A stretch of 64,000 bases of DNA from Spiroplasma endosymbiont of Nebria brevicollis (GTDB taxonomy: Bacteria; Bacillota_I; Bacilli_A; Mycoplasmatales; VBWQ01), in assembly GCF_964030895.1 (NCBI RefSeq), contig NZ_OZ034986.1, forward strand, positions 620,001-684,000. The letters run 5' to 3'. Each line of letters begins with the position of its first letter. The stretch's first letter is position 1. The notes beneath the pieces were generated by a model. The model was not told where the DNA came from. It worked only from the letters and a program-made list of their open reading frames with translations, and ran no database searches. Shown here in pieces: positions 41,167 to 53,303 of the stretch. The position numbers were made by a program, and so were the translations under genes.

Positions 41167-42243
41167 TTAAAAGTTATTTACTAATAATACGCCCACTTTT
41201 TTTGTTTTAATAATTCGGATTTTTATTTGTTCCATTTCATTAGCATCACTTAATTCATAAAATAAATGATAATAAATATACCGTAATTCACTTGTTTTAA
41301 TATTTTGTGTTTCAACAAAATTTAAGAATTTATAAATTTCAGTTAGTAATATTAATACTTCTTTTTTGTCACTAGTAGCAAGCACTTTATCTTTAATTTT
41401 ATTTCGAATAATCAGTGGCGCTTCTTTTATAAATAAGTAATCATCTACTACTTTTGTCGAATCTCAATTATAAAATATTTTAAAGTTGTCAATTTTATCA
41501 CTAACATCATTAATATTATGTAAAATCTTTTTGACATCATTTTTAACTAGGCTTTGGACAAAGACTGCTAAAATTAATGCTAATGAACTAGCAGGAATAA
41601 AATATTTTAAAACTTGGTCAATATTAGTTTGACCAGCAGTAAATTTTAAGATTAGATTTTTAACAATTAAATATAAAACTTCAATTCCTAAAATAAAGAA
41701 TAATGAACGTTTTTGTGAATCTTTTCATCAAGGATTACCTAAAATTTGATGTTTTTCACCGACAATTTTTTGTAATATTAAATAAATAATAAGATAGAAA
41801 AATCAGTAAATTAACACTAATGCAGTAGTAAAAGCATTAGTAAAACAGAAAATATAAGTAATATTTTTAGCAACGTTTAACAGTAAGAACGTTTTAAAGA
41901 TAAAGAAATTATTTTCAAAGCTAGAAATCACTTCGTATTTAGTTTCAACATATTTTTTAAATCAACATTTGATTTGAATTAAAATTAACGCGTTAGCAGC
42001 AACACAACTACCTAAAATAGCAATATATAAATATGTTTTTAAAGTGGTAATAACATCATCAGTAATTTTAGCATTATTGAAAAAATCCATAAGTAAAATT
42101 TTACTAAAATCTTTACTGTCACTTTCTCATAATATAGCAGTTATGATTAAAGCAATTGTAAAAATTAATCATAAAATAGTTTGTATTAAATATTTATTAC
42201 TAAATCATCTTCAACTAGATTTTAATAACTGATATCTTGTCAT
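41167..42243 (-). CDS. multi-span membrane protein, unknown
   Basis: A 358-aa protein with about six membrane helices in the first 250 residues and a soluble helical C-terminal domain of about 110 (KVLATSDKKEVLILLTEI). It contains seven or more TGA-encoded Trp. It ends 27 bases before the lipoprotein gene; the pair may form an operon. No family was recognised. Confidence 0.6.
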
Positions 42244-42300
42244 AGTTATCATCTGCCTTATTTTTGATTATACCTTTATATTATATGATAATTACTAAAA

Positions 42301-43332
42301 TTATGATAAATTATCACTTCAGGTTTGTGCAATAGTTAAATTACAAACATCTTCACTAATAATACTTAATAAATTGCTAATAAATTTTTCATAGTTACTA
42401 CCACTAGGTAAATTCATAATTTTACCTTTTGGATAACGATAAGGGTCTTTACCTAAATTATATTTTCAATTTAACGTTAATTGTTGATTTTCAATATGGA
42501 TAATTGGTAAATTTTGTTGGTTTAAACTAGCAGCAAATTGATTAAGTGCATCTATCACTCGTGGCTCTAACAATAATCGTAATTTGATTTGGTCATTACA
42601 TTTAACTTCAAACAAATTTTCAAAAAAATTTGATTCTAGTTGAATTTGTTTTTTACTACTGAATTTTTTAGAAAATAAATTACGTGGTGTTAAAGTCATG
42701 ATTAAATTATCATTTTTAATATAAGTTGTATAATAAACAAATCTTGTATAGTAACAAGTGTTTTTACTAGTTGTTATTAGTTCACCAACAACATTATAAG
42801 TTTTATCATAGTCTGATACTACTTTTTGATTAATAATGCTCCCATAATTAAAAGGTTGATTATTAATTGTGCCAATCATAACATTTTCACAATAGTTAAA
42901 ATAATAAGGTTCTTCATCCAATGGTAAATTACCTTGAGGAGCAATTTCTCAATTATCAGTAATTTTTTCTAACGTAACACTACTATTATTATCTTTAACT
43001 ACTCATTGATAATACTTTTGAATAGGTAGGTTTTGAAGGGTAGTATCGCGAATTTTATTTTTTAAAGCAATGGTTTGAATTATTAAAAAGGCAGCAGAAA
43101 GCAAAACAATAATGCTAATAATAGACATTGGTTTTTTAATAAATTGACTTTGAAAAGTAATAATGGAAAAAATAATGCCAATAATAGCTATGATAGTAAC
43201 AATAATTCATAAAATAAGCCATCAGCGCTTAGTTATTAATTTAATTCATCAATGATTGTTACTATTTTCATATTCTTCATGAATACTACTAGTAATAGCG
43301 TTTACTATTTGGGGTGATAAATTATGGTTCAT
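42301..43332 (-). CDS. membrane protein with two spans and large soluble domain
   Basis: A 343-aa protein. An N-terminal cytoplasmic part of about 35 residues is followed by two membrane helices (about 44-70 and 79-98) and a beta-rich domain of over 200 residues (ENVMIGTINNQPFNYG, TRFVYYTTYIKND). This order resembles DUF3137-type proteins, but the match is only by pattern. The ATG at 43332 follows AAAGGAA. TGA is Trp. Confidence 0.6.
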
Positions 43333-43487
43333 AATTATTCCTTTAATTAAATTTTGTTCTATATAAACAAAAAAAACTAACTTATAAGAATAAAACCTAT
43401 AGGAAGCTTAAAATGCCAATATAAAACTAATCGTATTATACCATACATATTAGGTAATTTGTCAATCTTCATCAACTTTGGTTGAAT

Positions 43488-43898
43488 TTAATGAACATAG
43501 TAATTGTTAATTATTTGACAATTACTAATTGCATCTCAAAAATTATTATTTTTAGATTTTATTTTTAAAACTAAAATAAATGTTATAAATAAAATTGTTA
43601 CATATAATAAAGTTGGGCTTATAATTAAACATAAAATTACTCCAATTTGCAATTTAAGAAAACTATGATAGTTTTCTTTATTATTTAGAACATGACATAT
43701 ATATGTTACAGAATGGTCTACGATAAAACTTATTCCAAAGTGTGATAAGGTAGCAAACCCGTTATTACGTTTTTGAGAACCTTTTTCGTCATAATGAAAA
43801 TCACTAAATCCAATTAAATATAATCCGATAATTGTAATTAAAATTATTAAAGCTAACATTATTACAATTATTAACTGTAATAATTTAATTTTTTTCAT
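43488..43898 (-). CDS. 136-aa membrane protein, probable phage accessory gene
   Basis: Two or three membrane helices (about 6-30 and 95-118) surround a polar loop (DFHYDEKGSQKRNNGF). AAGGAAGG precedes the ATG at 43898. The leader (43900-43975) has the same hairpin and spacing as the leader of the phage gene at 33246, so this gene likely belongs to the prophage rather than to the chromosomal island. Confidence 0.5.
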
Positions 43899-44064
43899 TA
43901 ACAATACCTTCCTTTGTAATTATAAAAACCTATTGACTTTAAAATTAAAGTAATGATTTTAAGTAAAACTTATATATTTATTATTAAAGATTAACGAATT
44001 TTGAATATTTTACAATGCTTTTTATAAAAAATTTTGGGAACGTGGCAAAGATGTCGATAACTCA
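43899..44064. other. leader plus foreign fragment before the long-gene piece
   Basis: The left half is the leader with ACTTT/AAAGT hairpin. The right half (44015-44064) is open as ...FWERGKDVDNSS and may be a scrap of another gene joined to the long gene at about 44065. Confidence 0.35.
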
Positions 44065-45935
44065 TCATTTTTAAAAATTGAAAAGAATGATTATCAACTA
44101 GTTTAAATTTACAAGCAAATTTATTTGTTACAAAAGATTTTAAAGGTATGTTAGCATTTGATAAAACAAAAGCAACTAATAGTAATGGTACAGCAATTGG
44201 AGAAGCTAAATTCTTTTGAGATAGTGAATGAAATATTAATAATATCTCTGGTAATTATAATGTAGATATGTCTAGTAATTTTAAATATAAAGACCCAGAT
44301 ACTAATTTAATTATTGGTTCACCAACTGTAGATTATTCAAAAATAAGTCAAAAATATATGAGTGCTATATTAAATTTTAATTCAGTAGTATTTAGTAGTT
44401 TAATACAAATGCCTTATGATAGTGTACAATGATTACCTTTTGCTTTAAGTGATATACCATTAATTGGTAAATTATTAAATGTTTTAAGTTTAGGTATTCC
44501 AATTGGTTTTATTATTAATCAAAATAATCAACAATATAAAAAAATGTTATATTTTAATGGTTTTATGTCAGCATTTTTTACAAATAATTTAGAAAATATT
44601 ATTGGTAATGGTGGTTTAATTCCATTAAATGCTTTTGCTATTGGTAAATTATTAGGTGCTAATGTTTCTACAACTGCTATGACTATGAAATTAACTGATA
44701 GAATATCAGTATATCCATGAGACCCTAAAACTGGTCATAAATTAAAAACAAAAGAACAAATAAGTACAGTTGATTTATCACAAAAGAAAAATAATAAAGT
44801 TTATATTTTAGCAGAAGATACTGAATTTTTAGATATAGCAAGTCCATTAACTAACTTAGACACAGAAATGCAATGAAATCCAACAAGTAATGGTGTTAGT
44901 GATGGTTCTAATTATGCTTATATTATTGATACAATTGTAACTCAATCATTACATCAAGGTGAAGAAAGACATACATTTTATAGTGATAATCCATTTACTT
45001 ATCAAGGTGATTATAATGAACTTTCAATAGCACAATTTAGATATAAAAATAAAGGTGCTTTAACTAATAATGCTTTTAATTGAACAACTGTATATAAATT
45101 AAATCATGATGAATATAAAGAAACTGAAGAAACTACATTTAGTTATCCAGCAAATATCTTACCACCAAGTCCACAAAACATAGCAAAACAAATAATTATA
45201 ATACCTAATATAAGTATTAATGCTAATGAAAATAATACACTTATAATTTCTCCCCCAAATGTTAATGATATTCAACAATGAATTAATAAAAATCAAAATG
45301 TAATAGCTAGAAAAAAGATAGATATTAAATCAAAATTAGACCGAACATTATTAATTAATACTTTTAATGACTTACAAAGATATTATAAAAGTATAACTAT
45401 ATATTATGATTATGAAATAGAAACAAAAGAAGAAATACAAAATAATTATGTTTCAATAGCAGGTCACAGTGGTAATTCTAGTTTTTATACAACCGAAAAT
45501 TTTAGAAATTCAAAAATAGAAAGTAGTTTTGTTACTATTGATTTAAAAAACTTAAATTTTGTAACTAGTGAACCTAGCGCTAATAATAGTTCTAAAAGTA
45601 ACTTTGATTATATCACTAATAAGTATGATGATGGTGCTTATGCTTATGTTTATGGAAAAAATAATATTACTGATGGGGTTATTAATTTATTTTCATATAG
45701 TTTTACAGTAGGCGAAAGATTAGTTGGAATAGAAAAAAAATATGAAAATCCTAATCCTTTACAAATAGGAATAATTAATATTAATAATGCATTATATTGA
45801 GATTTTTATTTACTTGCAACTTTTGGTAGACAAGAAATGATATATTCAGCAGATTTTACAGGTTATGCATATGCTTACAGATATATTAATAATATTAAAA
45901 CAAATATTACTAAAATAGTGTTAAATCCCAGATAA
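44065..45935 (+). pseudogene. long phage structural protein, 5'-truncated, copy B
   Basis: The frame opens after TAA at 44058 and matches copy C from NWKEWLSTSLNLQANLF onward; the first 340 or so residues are missing. The first in-frame ATG is 44148. From there about 595 codons are open. It agrees with the other copies up to SPQNIAKQ (about 45190) and then has its own C-terminal domain of 245 residues (Tyr/Asn-rich, ending IVLNPR). It could be expressed as a short protein but is more likely a donor or remnant. Confidence 0.65.
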
Positions 45936-45975
45936 ATTTATTTTCTGTTATAATTAAATTTATTTTCTGTTATAA
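45936..45975 (+). repeat. tandem AAATTTATTTTCTGTTATAAT
   Basis: The 20-21-base unit occurs twice in a row just after the long gene. Each unit ends in TATAAT, so it may provide two promoters for the small membrane protein gene at 46018. Confidence 0.5.
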
Positions 45976-46017
45976 TAAAAATCAAACAATAAATGTTTTA
46001 AAAAAGGAGAAATAAAA

Positions 46018-46245
46018 ATGGAACTTTGATTAGCAGATGTAATAATCGTTTCTACAATTATAGGTATAATATTACTAACAATAATCGCTTGTAAAGGTCA
46101 TGATTTATGCCATAGAAATAAACCATTAGGATTAATTTTTATGTTTATATCACTAAATATTTTTGGTTTTATATGGGGAATATTAATTTTAGGTAATGAA
46201 AAAACAATTACAAAAAATAAAGAAAAAGTTATTACCCCACAATAA
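46018..46245 (+). CDS. 75-aa two-span membrane protein, holin-like
   Basis: Two membrane helices (about residues 5-25 and 38-60) with a short Cys/His loop between. It resembles the 103-aa protein at 56983 in LNIFGFIWGILIL. AAGGAG precedes the ATG. It is the last gene before the shared terminator. A lysis or membrane role is inferred only from size and place. Confidence 0.55.
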
Positions 46246-46267
46246 TAAATATTAATGTATAATAAAA

Positions 46268-46290
46268 AATACTTACTTAGGTAAGTATTG
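46268..46290 (+). other. hairpin AATACTTAC / GTAAGTATT
   Basis: A perfect 9-bp stem with a 4-base loop, 23 bases after the membrane protein gene. Only a weak T stretch follows. Confidence 0.4.
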
Positions 46291-46314
46291 TATTTATATA
46301 TGGGGTTTAAGGTT

Positions 46315-46342
46315 AAAAAGTTACCTTAATTGGTAACTTTTT
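46315..46342. terminator. bidirectional terminator, copy B
   Basis: AAAAAGTTACC / GGTAACTTTTT, as at 32478 and 56885, but with the loop reversed to TTAATT. Confidence 0.85.
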
Positions 46343-46346
46343 ATAT

Positions 46347-48392
46347 TTATTCTTGTAATTCTTCTAATTTTAAAATATTTCCATAAGTAATACCACCAGC
46401 GTTGTTAATTCTAATAAAATTATTACTAACTTCTAATTTAAACAACTCAATTCTATTTTTAACTAAACTTCGATTTCGTACATAACTATCTATTGTATAT
46501 ATACAATCATTCTTGTTTGATACTAGTTTATCAAATTCTTTAGTTATAGAATAAGAAATAGGTTGCGTATCTCCGTATCACATATAAGTAACTCTATATT
46601 TTTTACCCACAATAAAAGTATATAAAATTCTATCTTTAGTTTGTCTTGTTCCTACTTCTTTTCATTTTGGACATGGACAAGGTGTTGGTGGTATTGGTGG
46701 AGTTATTGGTAATATTTGTTCACTATAATTTTTAGTATTTGTATTTTCTGCTTCTTCTAATGAAAGCAAAAAACCAGTTTGGTAATTATATTTTTTTAAA
46801 TAAATCATTGCTGATGTAACACCTAAATCAACATAATTAGTTACTACCTTTTGATTATTTTCTGCTTGAAATGTACTATCTAATATAGCAGGAGCGCCTC
46901 TTCACATAAAAATTAAATATTTACTACTTCCATTACTTTTAAGATATGCTCATGAATAACTAACACGATATAAAGTATTTAATTTAAAATTATATTCAAT
47001 ATTTTCATTACTAATAGTACCAACTGATTTTCATTTAATAAAATTTAATTTTTTATTTTCATCATCAACATATTTTTTAACTCAACCACCATTTGGAATT
47101 CATAAATCTGTACCTACATCTGGTTCATTTCTATATAATATTTGATTTTTATTATTTGCTTCATATATAAGATTTAATTTATTTTCTTTTTTATCAATAT
47201 TTACTTTATTTTCATTAATAGCAGGAACAATTTCTTTTTTATCTGTAATTAATTTTTCATCTTTAATATTTTGTTTCAAAATTATATTACTCATATTATT
47301 AGTTACTTCAGTATGAAGTTGACTAATTTTTAATTCTACTGATTTTATATCATTATTATGATTTTCAATACTTTCTTTTTTATCTAATAAATTATTAGTT
47401 TCTTCTTTTTTATAATAATCAGTTAAATCTGGTGGTTCACTACCACCAGTAGCACTAATAATATTATCTTTAATAGTTATATTAGTACCTGCAATTAATT
47501 TATCTTGTTTTAATAATAATTTATCATCTGCATATTTTTTTGGAATTAAAGTTCCATTTAAATAACTTGAGTAATCTTCTGTAAACGGATTAAAATTTTT
47601 ATAAGCAACTCATTTATATATAAAATTAGGTACTAAAGTATGTTTTAAAATTTCAATAGCATTTTTTTTATCATCAAGGTCATCAAAATAAATTACTTTA
47701 TCACTAACATCACTATTAACTATATGAGTTTCTTTATCATATTTAATATTAATAGTTTTTTTTGGACTTTTAAATTCAGGTACTGTAGTACTTGTATTAA
47801 TACCTCTAGTATCAATATTAACAACTGGTCTTAACATATTTTGTGTATTAGTAATAGTAATTTTAGTTCTAATATCTAATGATTTTATATTAGTATATGG
47901 TATATATGCATTTAATGGACTATCTTCTCCACAATTTGAAATAAATTTATTAAAATAATTATTTTTTTGTGGTTCTATTCCTTTTAAATTAAAACCTTTA
48001 ATATTTGGATATTCTTTAATTTTTCTTAAATAATTAAATACTTCGGGTGGGATAAAATAAGGGTCATCTGGATTAGTTTCACTATAAGTTAATCCACCTT
48101 GACTAATTGAACCTTGACCACGTAAATAATCTACATCTTTAGTTAATAAAAATCTAACATAATTAGTAGTTGCTGTTTGAACATTATCTGTAAAATCTGT
48201 TGGTGTTATTTCTGGTCATTTTTTACTAATAGTAAAACCACTTAAATAATCAATATTACTACTAGCTACAGATATTGCAAATCAAATTTCATTATCTGGA
48301 GTAGTTACTTTATCAAAAAATAATTCATTAAAATATTTTGATAATTTAAATTCTTCAACTGTAATAAATAATATTGGGTCTTTAATTGTCAT
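46347..48392 (-). CDS. tail-fibre-like protein, full length
   Basis: A 681-aa protein. An N-terminal virion-attachment part is followed by repeated stretches of the kind seen in phage fibres: LIPKKYADDKLL, TDKKEIVPAINEN and VKKYVDDENK, which are short linker motifs repeated along the shaft. The C terminus has PPIPPTPCPCP and a beta-rich tip (KKYRVTYMWYGD). It is likely the host-adhesion protein. The ATG at 48392 has AAGGAG. A second, 5'-truncated copy lies at 55075-56880, and the two differ in a central cassette. Confidence 0.7.
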
Positions 48393-48433
48393 AATTTACT
48401 CCTTAATGTAAAAATAAAGGGTATTTAAACCCT

Positions 48434-48774
48434 TTAAATTTTAATTTTAGTTACTTTTTTCTTATCTTTATTTGTTAATTCTTGACGTTTTGCTTTTTGA
48501 GCAATAATAAAATCTTCAAAATCTTTTTCATCAACATCAAAAGCATCTAATTTTTGTGCAATAGGAGTTTCTGTTAATTGTAATCTATCATTTAATTGTT
48601 TAATATTTAAAATAATATATTCAATTAATTTATTAATTTTAAGTTCTTTAGCAACTATATCTTGTTTATTTTTTTTAATTTTTTTGAAATAATAGATAAT
48701 ACAAAAGTAATAATAACACCACTAGTAACTGCTCCTCCTATAATTCCAATTAATAAATATACTGTTAAATTCAT
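48434..48774 (-). CDS. small membrane/coiled-coil protein with frameshift site
   Basis: From the ATG at 48774 the zero frame gives 39 residues with one membrane helix and stops at TAG. At the A8 run (48669-48676) the heptamer A-AAA-AAA permits a -1 shift, which joins an open frame to 48434 and gives 113 residues with a helical, charged end (KDFEDFIIAQKAKRQ). This is either programmed frameshifting, a one-base mutation or a homopolymer error. Most of the coding lies in the second frame. Confidence 0.45.
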
Positions 48775-48780
48775 TTTTTA

Positions 48781-49296
48781 TTACACCTTTTCTATTTGAA
48801 TTTTATTTGAATGATTTTTACATAAAATACATTCTTTTTTATGTTTTTTAATTTGTTGATATTGATAAATTAAATAAGGACTTGTAATAATAATTGGAAT
48901 TATTATTAATCCAAATTTAAGTAATTTTCCATAATTACCTAATTTAGTTGCTAGATTTAATCCTATATGACTAAACATTGGAAATAAAGTTAAAACCAAA
49001 TGGTCAGGTCAAGTAAAATTATATTGAGTTGTATAACTTCCAATTCCCATTTCTATTGGTATTTTAGGTAGTAATCATGGTGTTATTGTAAAAAATAATG
49101 TTATTAATATACCAATAATATGACTAGTTATTTTTAAAATATTAGATATTAATATTTTGATTTTATCTATATGAGTACTATTTTTATTAAATCAAATTTT
49201 ATTTAATTTTTTATATTCTTTATTATCTTTTGATATTGGATTAATAGTATTTCATATACCAATTGGTTTAATAGGTTTTGTTAAATCTATATCCAT
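48781..49296 (-). CDS. phage membrane protein, 171 aa
   Basis: A soluble N terminus of 55 residues is followed by three or four hydrophobic stretches and a cysteine pair (ECILCKNH) near the basic end. AGGTGA lies before the ATG. It sits between the tail-type genes and the fibre. Function unknown. Confidence 0.55.
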
Positions 49297-49304
49297 ATAA
49301 TCAC

Positions 49305-49598
49305 CTACTTTCATGTTTTATATTTACTTTTATTTTTATAAATAGAAATACCTATATTTTTAGTAGTACTACTTGTTTTATGAAAATTTAAATATTCTTT
49401 TCTTTCTACTCTTCATGCTCTACTACCTAATTCAGTTTTTGGTAAAGTTTTAAATTCTTTAAGTTTAAAAAATCCACGTTCTAATCTATTAATAAATGCA
49501 GTTGTTTTTAATACATTAATATTAGTTGATTTAAGCACATTATAGCGTTGTTTACCTTTACTAATACCTTTCTTCTTCTTTAAGTTGTTTCTTAACAT
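49305..49598 (-). CDS. basic phage protein, start uncertain
   Basis: Up to 97 residues, very Lys/Arg-rich (KGKQRYNVLKSTN, SRAWRVERKEYLNF). The frame overlaps the end of the previous gene; the ATG at 49598 has no good SD, and a GTG about 70 bases on has AAAGG. Perhaps a DNA-binding or tail protein. Confidence 0.45.
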
Positions 49599-50222
49599 AT
49601 TTACGTATTTGTGAAGTTAAAAAACCCCTTAAAAAATATCTTCAAAATATTGTTCCAGCACCACTACCATTTTTACCTTTTTGAACTTTCATTAATTCTC
49701 AAGTCTCTTCATTTACATTAGGATAAGTATATGGACCATATCAACGTTTATTTTATATGTATCAGATTGTATTAAAACTTGTAATAATCCTAATTTAAGT
49801 GATTTATTAGATTTATAAAATAAACCTTTTTTTAATCATGAACTAGATAATATTACTCAACCTTTATCATCTTTATTATCAGTTTCTTTTACATCTTTAT
49901 TATTTAAATCTTTAGTATCTTTAGTTTTATTATCTTTAAATAAATTATTAACTTTTTTAATTGGATTAACAAATAATTTATCTAATTCAGTTTTTAAAAT
50001 AGTTAATTCATTAGGTTTTAAAATAGATAATAATTTTTTAGCAATATTAGGATTAAAAACTGAATAAGGTTGATTTAATTCTTCAATAGAAACATTTTCA
50101 CTATCTAACACTGATTTTAATCCATTATCTTTACTATAATTTTTTAATAAACTAACAATTAATACTCGAATATCATCACTAGCTAATGCAGAATATATTA
50201 ATCTAATAATTAAAGGTAACAT
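49561..50222 (-). pseudogene. tail/head-tail protein with one frameshift
   Basis: The ATG at 50222 overlaps the stop of the gene before it (TAATG). The first 155 codons include a KD/ND-rich linker (KDTKDLNNKDVKE). The frame breaks near 49745 (AAAATAAACG); shifting gives KRWYGPYTYPNVNEETWELM and a C-terminal basic helix to 49561. One base restores a protein of about 220 residues. Function not recognised; by position it may be a head-tail connector. Confidence 0.5.
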
Positions 50223-51078
50223 TATAAAGTAAATAAACTATTACTACGTTGAATATTAGGGTCATAATCATTAATAGTATCTCTTGTTTCATAGTTATCT
50301 CAATCAAAATTATTATCATCTGATATTATTGGTTGAGTTTCATTATCAATAAATGAAGTTTCTTGCATTTCTCTATCATGATTTGTTTTCATTGGTAATA
50401 AATTATGTATAATTTCACTAGCACCCGCTATTATTGTAGGAATAGCATAAGCATTATTAAAATCATTATTAATACCCATTGCTACACCACTACTAATTAA
50501 ACACCCAACAGTACCCATATTTGCTATTTTTCTTATTGGTTCAAATCTATTAGGTATTAATTCAGTAATTCCACTAATAAGATTTGAAATACCATAAGCA
50601 TTTAATGAAATATAAGTATCTCAATCCATTAAATTATTAGAATTATTATTAAATAAATTATCTGGAAATGGATTAACAGTTGTTGTACTAGAAGTTGTAG
50701 TGCTTAATGTTGTTGTATGTATAGGTGTTGTACTACTAGTAATAGGAAACGGTGTTGTAGTAGGTTCTATTGGTGTAATAACAGTTTTAAAAACTTACTA
50801 TAATTTACTAAAGTAATAGTTCCTAAACCTAATAATATTTTTTTAGAAGTATTAATAAATTTAGTTTTAGAAGAAGGTCTTTGATTTAAATTTCATATAT
50901 CTAAACCTAATTTTTTACCAAATAATAAACTATTAATTGAACCTAATATTGGATTACCTATTAATTGACCATAATAAGCACTGGTTCCAATCATTGCTGA
51001 AATTGGACTTATACCTGTTCTTATTAATTTTATTAAAGTATAGTTACTCAATGGTATAGTTTCAGCATGTTGTGGCAT
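50222..51078 (-). pseudogene. phage membrane/structural protein, frameshifted (parent of chimera)
   Basis: The N-terminal 100 residues (MPQHAETIPLSNY) match the chimeric gene at 30199. One base is missing in TTTAAAACTG (about 50783) compared with TTTAAATACTG there, which breaks the frame. The rest continues as a Thr/Pro-rich linker, TVNPFPDN, then a unique body with two hydrophobic segments (NMGTVGCLISSGVAMGI). If repaired it is about 285 residues. Confidence 0.6.
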
Positions 51079-51334
51079 GTTTATTTTCTCCTTTTAATAA
51101 TTTAGTAGATTTTTTAATTTGAATTAATACTTTACCTTTTAAATTAACATTATCTCCAACACATACAGCAAAATTATCATGTACATTACTTACTCTTATA
51201 TAATTTGGATTTAATGTTGGAAATTCATAAAGTAATATTGCTAATATATCTTGTGAACTATTTAAATCTTCTGGTTTTGGGGAATTTATAATAATATGTG
51301 ATTTATCATTAAAATATTTATATATAAATTCCAT
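51062..51334 (-). CDS. 90-aa phage head/connector protein, copy B
   Basis: The same protein as 29943-30215, with the same 3-base gap after the capsid gene and 17-base overlap with the next gene. Confidence 0.55.
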   Translation of the reverse strand: MEFIYKYFNDKSHIIINSPKPEDLNSSQDILAILLYEFPTLNPNYIRVSNVHDNFAVCVGDNVNLKGKVLIQIKKSTKLLKGENKHATTC

Positions 51335-51337
51335 AAT

Positions 51338-52657
51338 TTAAGCCTTAGTAAATGTTAATTTAACTGTTCCATAATATTCTTTATTATCACCAGTCATAGT
51401 TGCACTTGTATTAGTAATATTAGTATATGTTGCTTTTTTAGGTTCAAATCCAACATTACCTATTTTTACTATTGCTATATCTAATTCATCACTAGTAGGA
51501 TTATCACTAGCAATAGTAATTTTTCCTAAATCTTTATAATAAATTATATTTTGTAAATCTAAAATATTCATATTATCATAATCTGTTGATTGATAAGTAG
51601 CATTAACATTAGTTGGGTCTGTTTTATAATTTTTTGCTCTTGCTGTTTTAATTTCATCAATTGTTGGCATTTTTTCTTGAATAATATACATTAAATCTGG
51701 TCTAATTGCACTTGGTAATGCATATAATGCTTTCCCAATAATACGAATATTATCTGTTGCATTATCTAATTTATTTCTTACTTTTGTAAATGAAATAGGC
51801 ATACCTCACATATATCTGTTATAAACTACACCAAATAAATTTAATAAATTATAATCTTTTTCTAAATGCATACCAGAAACTGTATCATGAATAAAATCTT
51901 GTTCTAAATAAAAACTTTCATAAAATTCCATACCCATAATTTGATTTGTATATCTTTTACCAGTTGCTAAAGTATTTGCAGCAATTTGACCATAATTTAA
52001 TAATGTAAATGCTTTTGCCAAATTAAAACTACTATCAATACCACAAGCACCAGTTAAATCTGCTTTATTAATACCAACCGTAATATCATCTACTTTTTTA
52101 ATTAATTTATTATTTCTTTCTCCAATTATATAATAAGCATTTAATGCTTGTTCTTTAGTCATATTATTTAAATTTAAAGGTAATACTAATGATTTAGCAA
52201 TTGCATAATCTTTGGTACCTTGTAAAAATATTAATTCAAAATTTTCTCTTAAATTTCTCATAAATGAACTTGTTCAATTTGAAACAATTTGAGTTGCTAC
52301 ATTTGCTGGTGAAGTCATAAATCTTTCAATATCAAATTCTGGAATATTAAAATCAATTGTTAATTCTTTATCAATAATTAATGTTGTTGTTTTAACTGTT
52401 CCTTTTTGTCTTTTAGTACCAGTAAATTCATCTCATGTTGAACCTCATAATACACGAAATGTTGCTCTATATATTGCCATTGCGACACCACTAATATTTA
52501 CTATTTGGTCAGCAGTAACAGTATTTCTCATAAATAAAGTACTTATTTCAGCAGTTAACTCACCACGAACTTGTGCTTCAAGTACACTTAAAACAGCATT
52601 TTCAGTAGGTGTATTATCACCAATAATAAATGCTTTAGGTATTTGTGGAATTGCCAT
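51338..52657 (-). CDS. phage major capsid protein, copy B
   Basis: A 439-aa protein differing from copy A at a handful of residues (for example IIGDNTPTENAVLS and RATFRVL). The frame is intact with four TGA-encoded Trp. Identification as the capsid rests on its size, the scaffold-like gene before it and the conserved module. Confidence 0.65.
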
Positions 52658-52669
52658 TTTATCCTCTTT

Positions 52670-53200
52670 CTATTTAATAGATTTAAGTGCATTTCCTCTT
52701 GCTAAATTTACAAGTTTTTCTAATTCGTTAGGGTCAGTAATACCTGTAGTTTTTGCTTTTTCATTTAATTTTCTTTCTAATTCTTCTAGATTAATACTAT
52801 TTGTATGTAAATCTAAAAGAGTTTTAGGATTAAAATCATTTGTATTAGGTTTATTTTCTTGTTTAAAAGATTCTGATATTTTATCAATAAGAAATTCTTT
52901 ATAATCTTCATTTATTTTATTAAATGCTTCTTGTTTAGATAAAGATTTATAATTATCAATACTCATTAAATTTTTAATTAAATTTACTTTTTTAGTATCT
53001 TTAATATTAGAAAATAATTGTTGCTCTTCATAACTATTAATTTTAGTTTCATATTCTTTTAATTTAGTTTGTTGTTCTTGTAGTTTTGGTTCTAATTCAG
53101 TCTTAGTAGTTTTGTAAACAAAATTTCGGTGTTGTTCTAATAAACTTTCTAATTCTTCATTAGTATAATTTTTACTTTTATCTCAGTTAAAGTTTTCCAT
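52670..53200 (-). CDS. phage scaffold-like protein, copy B
   Basis: A 176-aa helical, charged protein. From PKLQEQQTK on it matches copy A; the first 36 residues (MENFNWDKSKNYTNEE) are different. AGGAG precedes the ATG at 53200. Confidence 0.65.
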
Positions 53201-53303
53201 ATTTAACTCCTATTCTCACAGAATGACTACTGTTTCCTTAATATTAATTATATCATTTTTATCCTTTAAAATAAATAAAAAATCTATATTTGATATAGAT
53301 GTT

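Larger units (their letters stand above)
50753..53089 (-). repeat. 2.3-kb inverted repeat, arm 2 (capsid module)
   Basis: Reverse-complement match of 28188-30526. Recombination between the arms would invert about 20 kb, including the chromosomal island at 38.8-43.3 kb. Confidence 0.85.
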
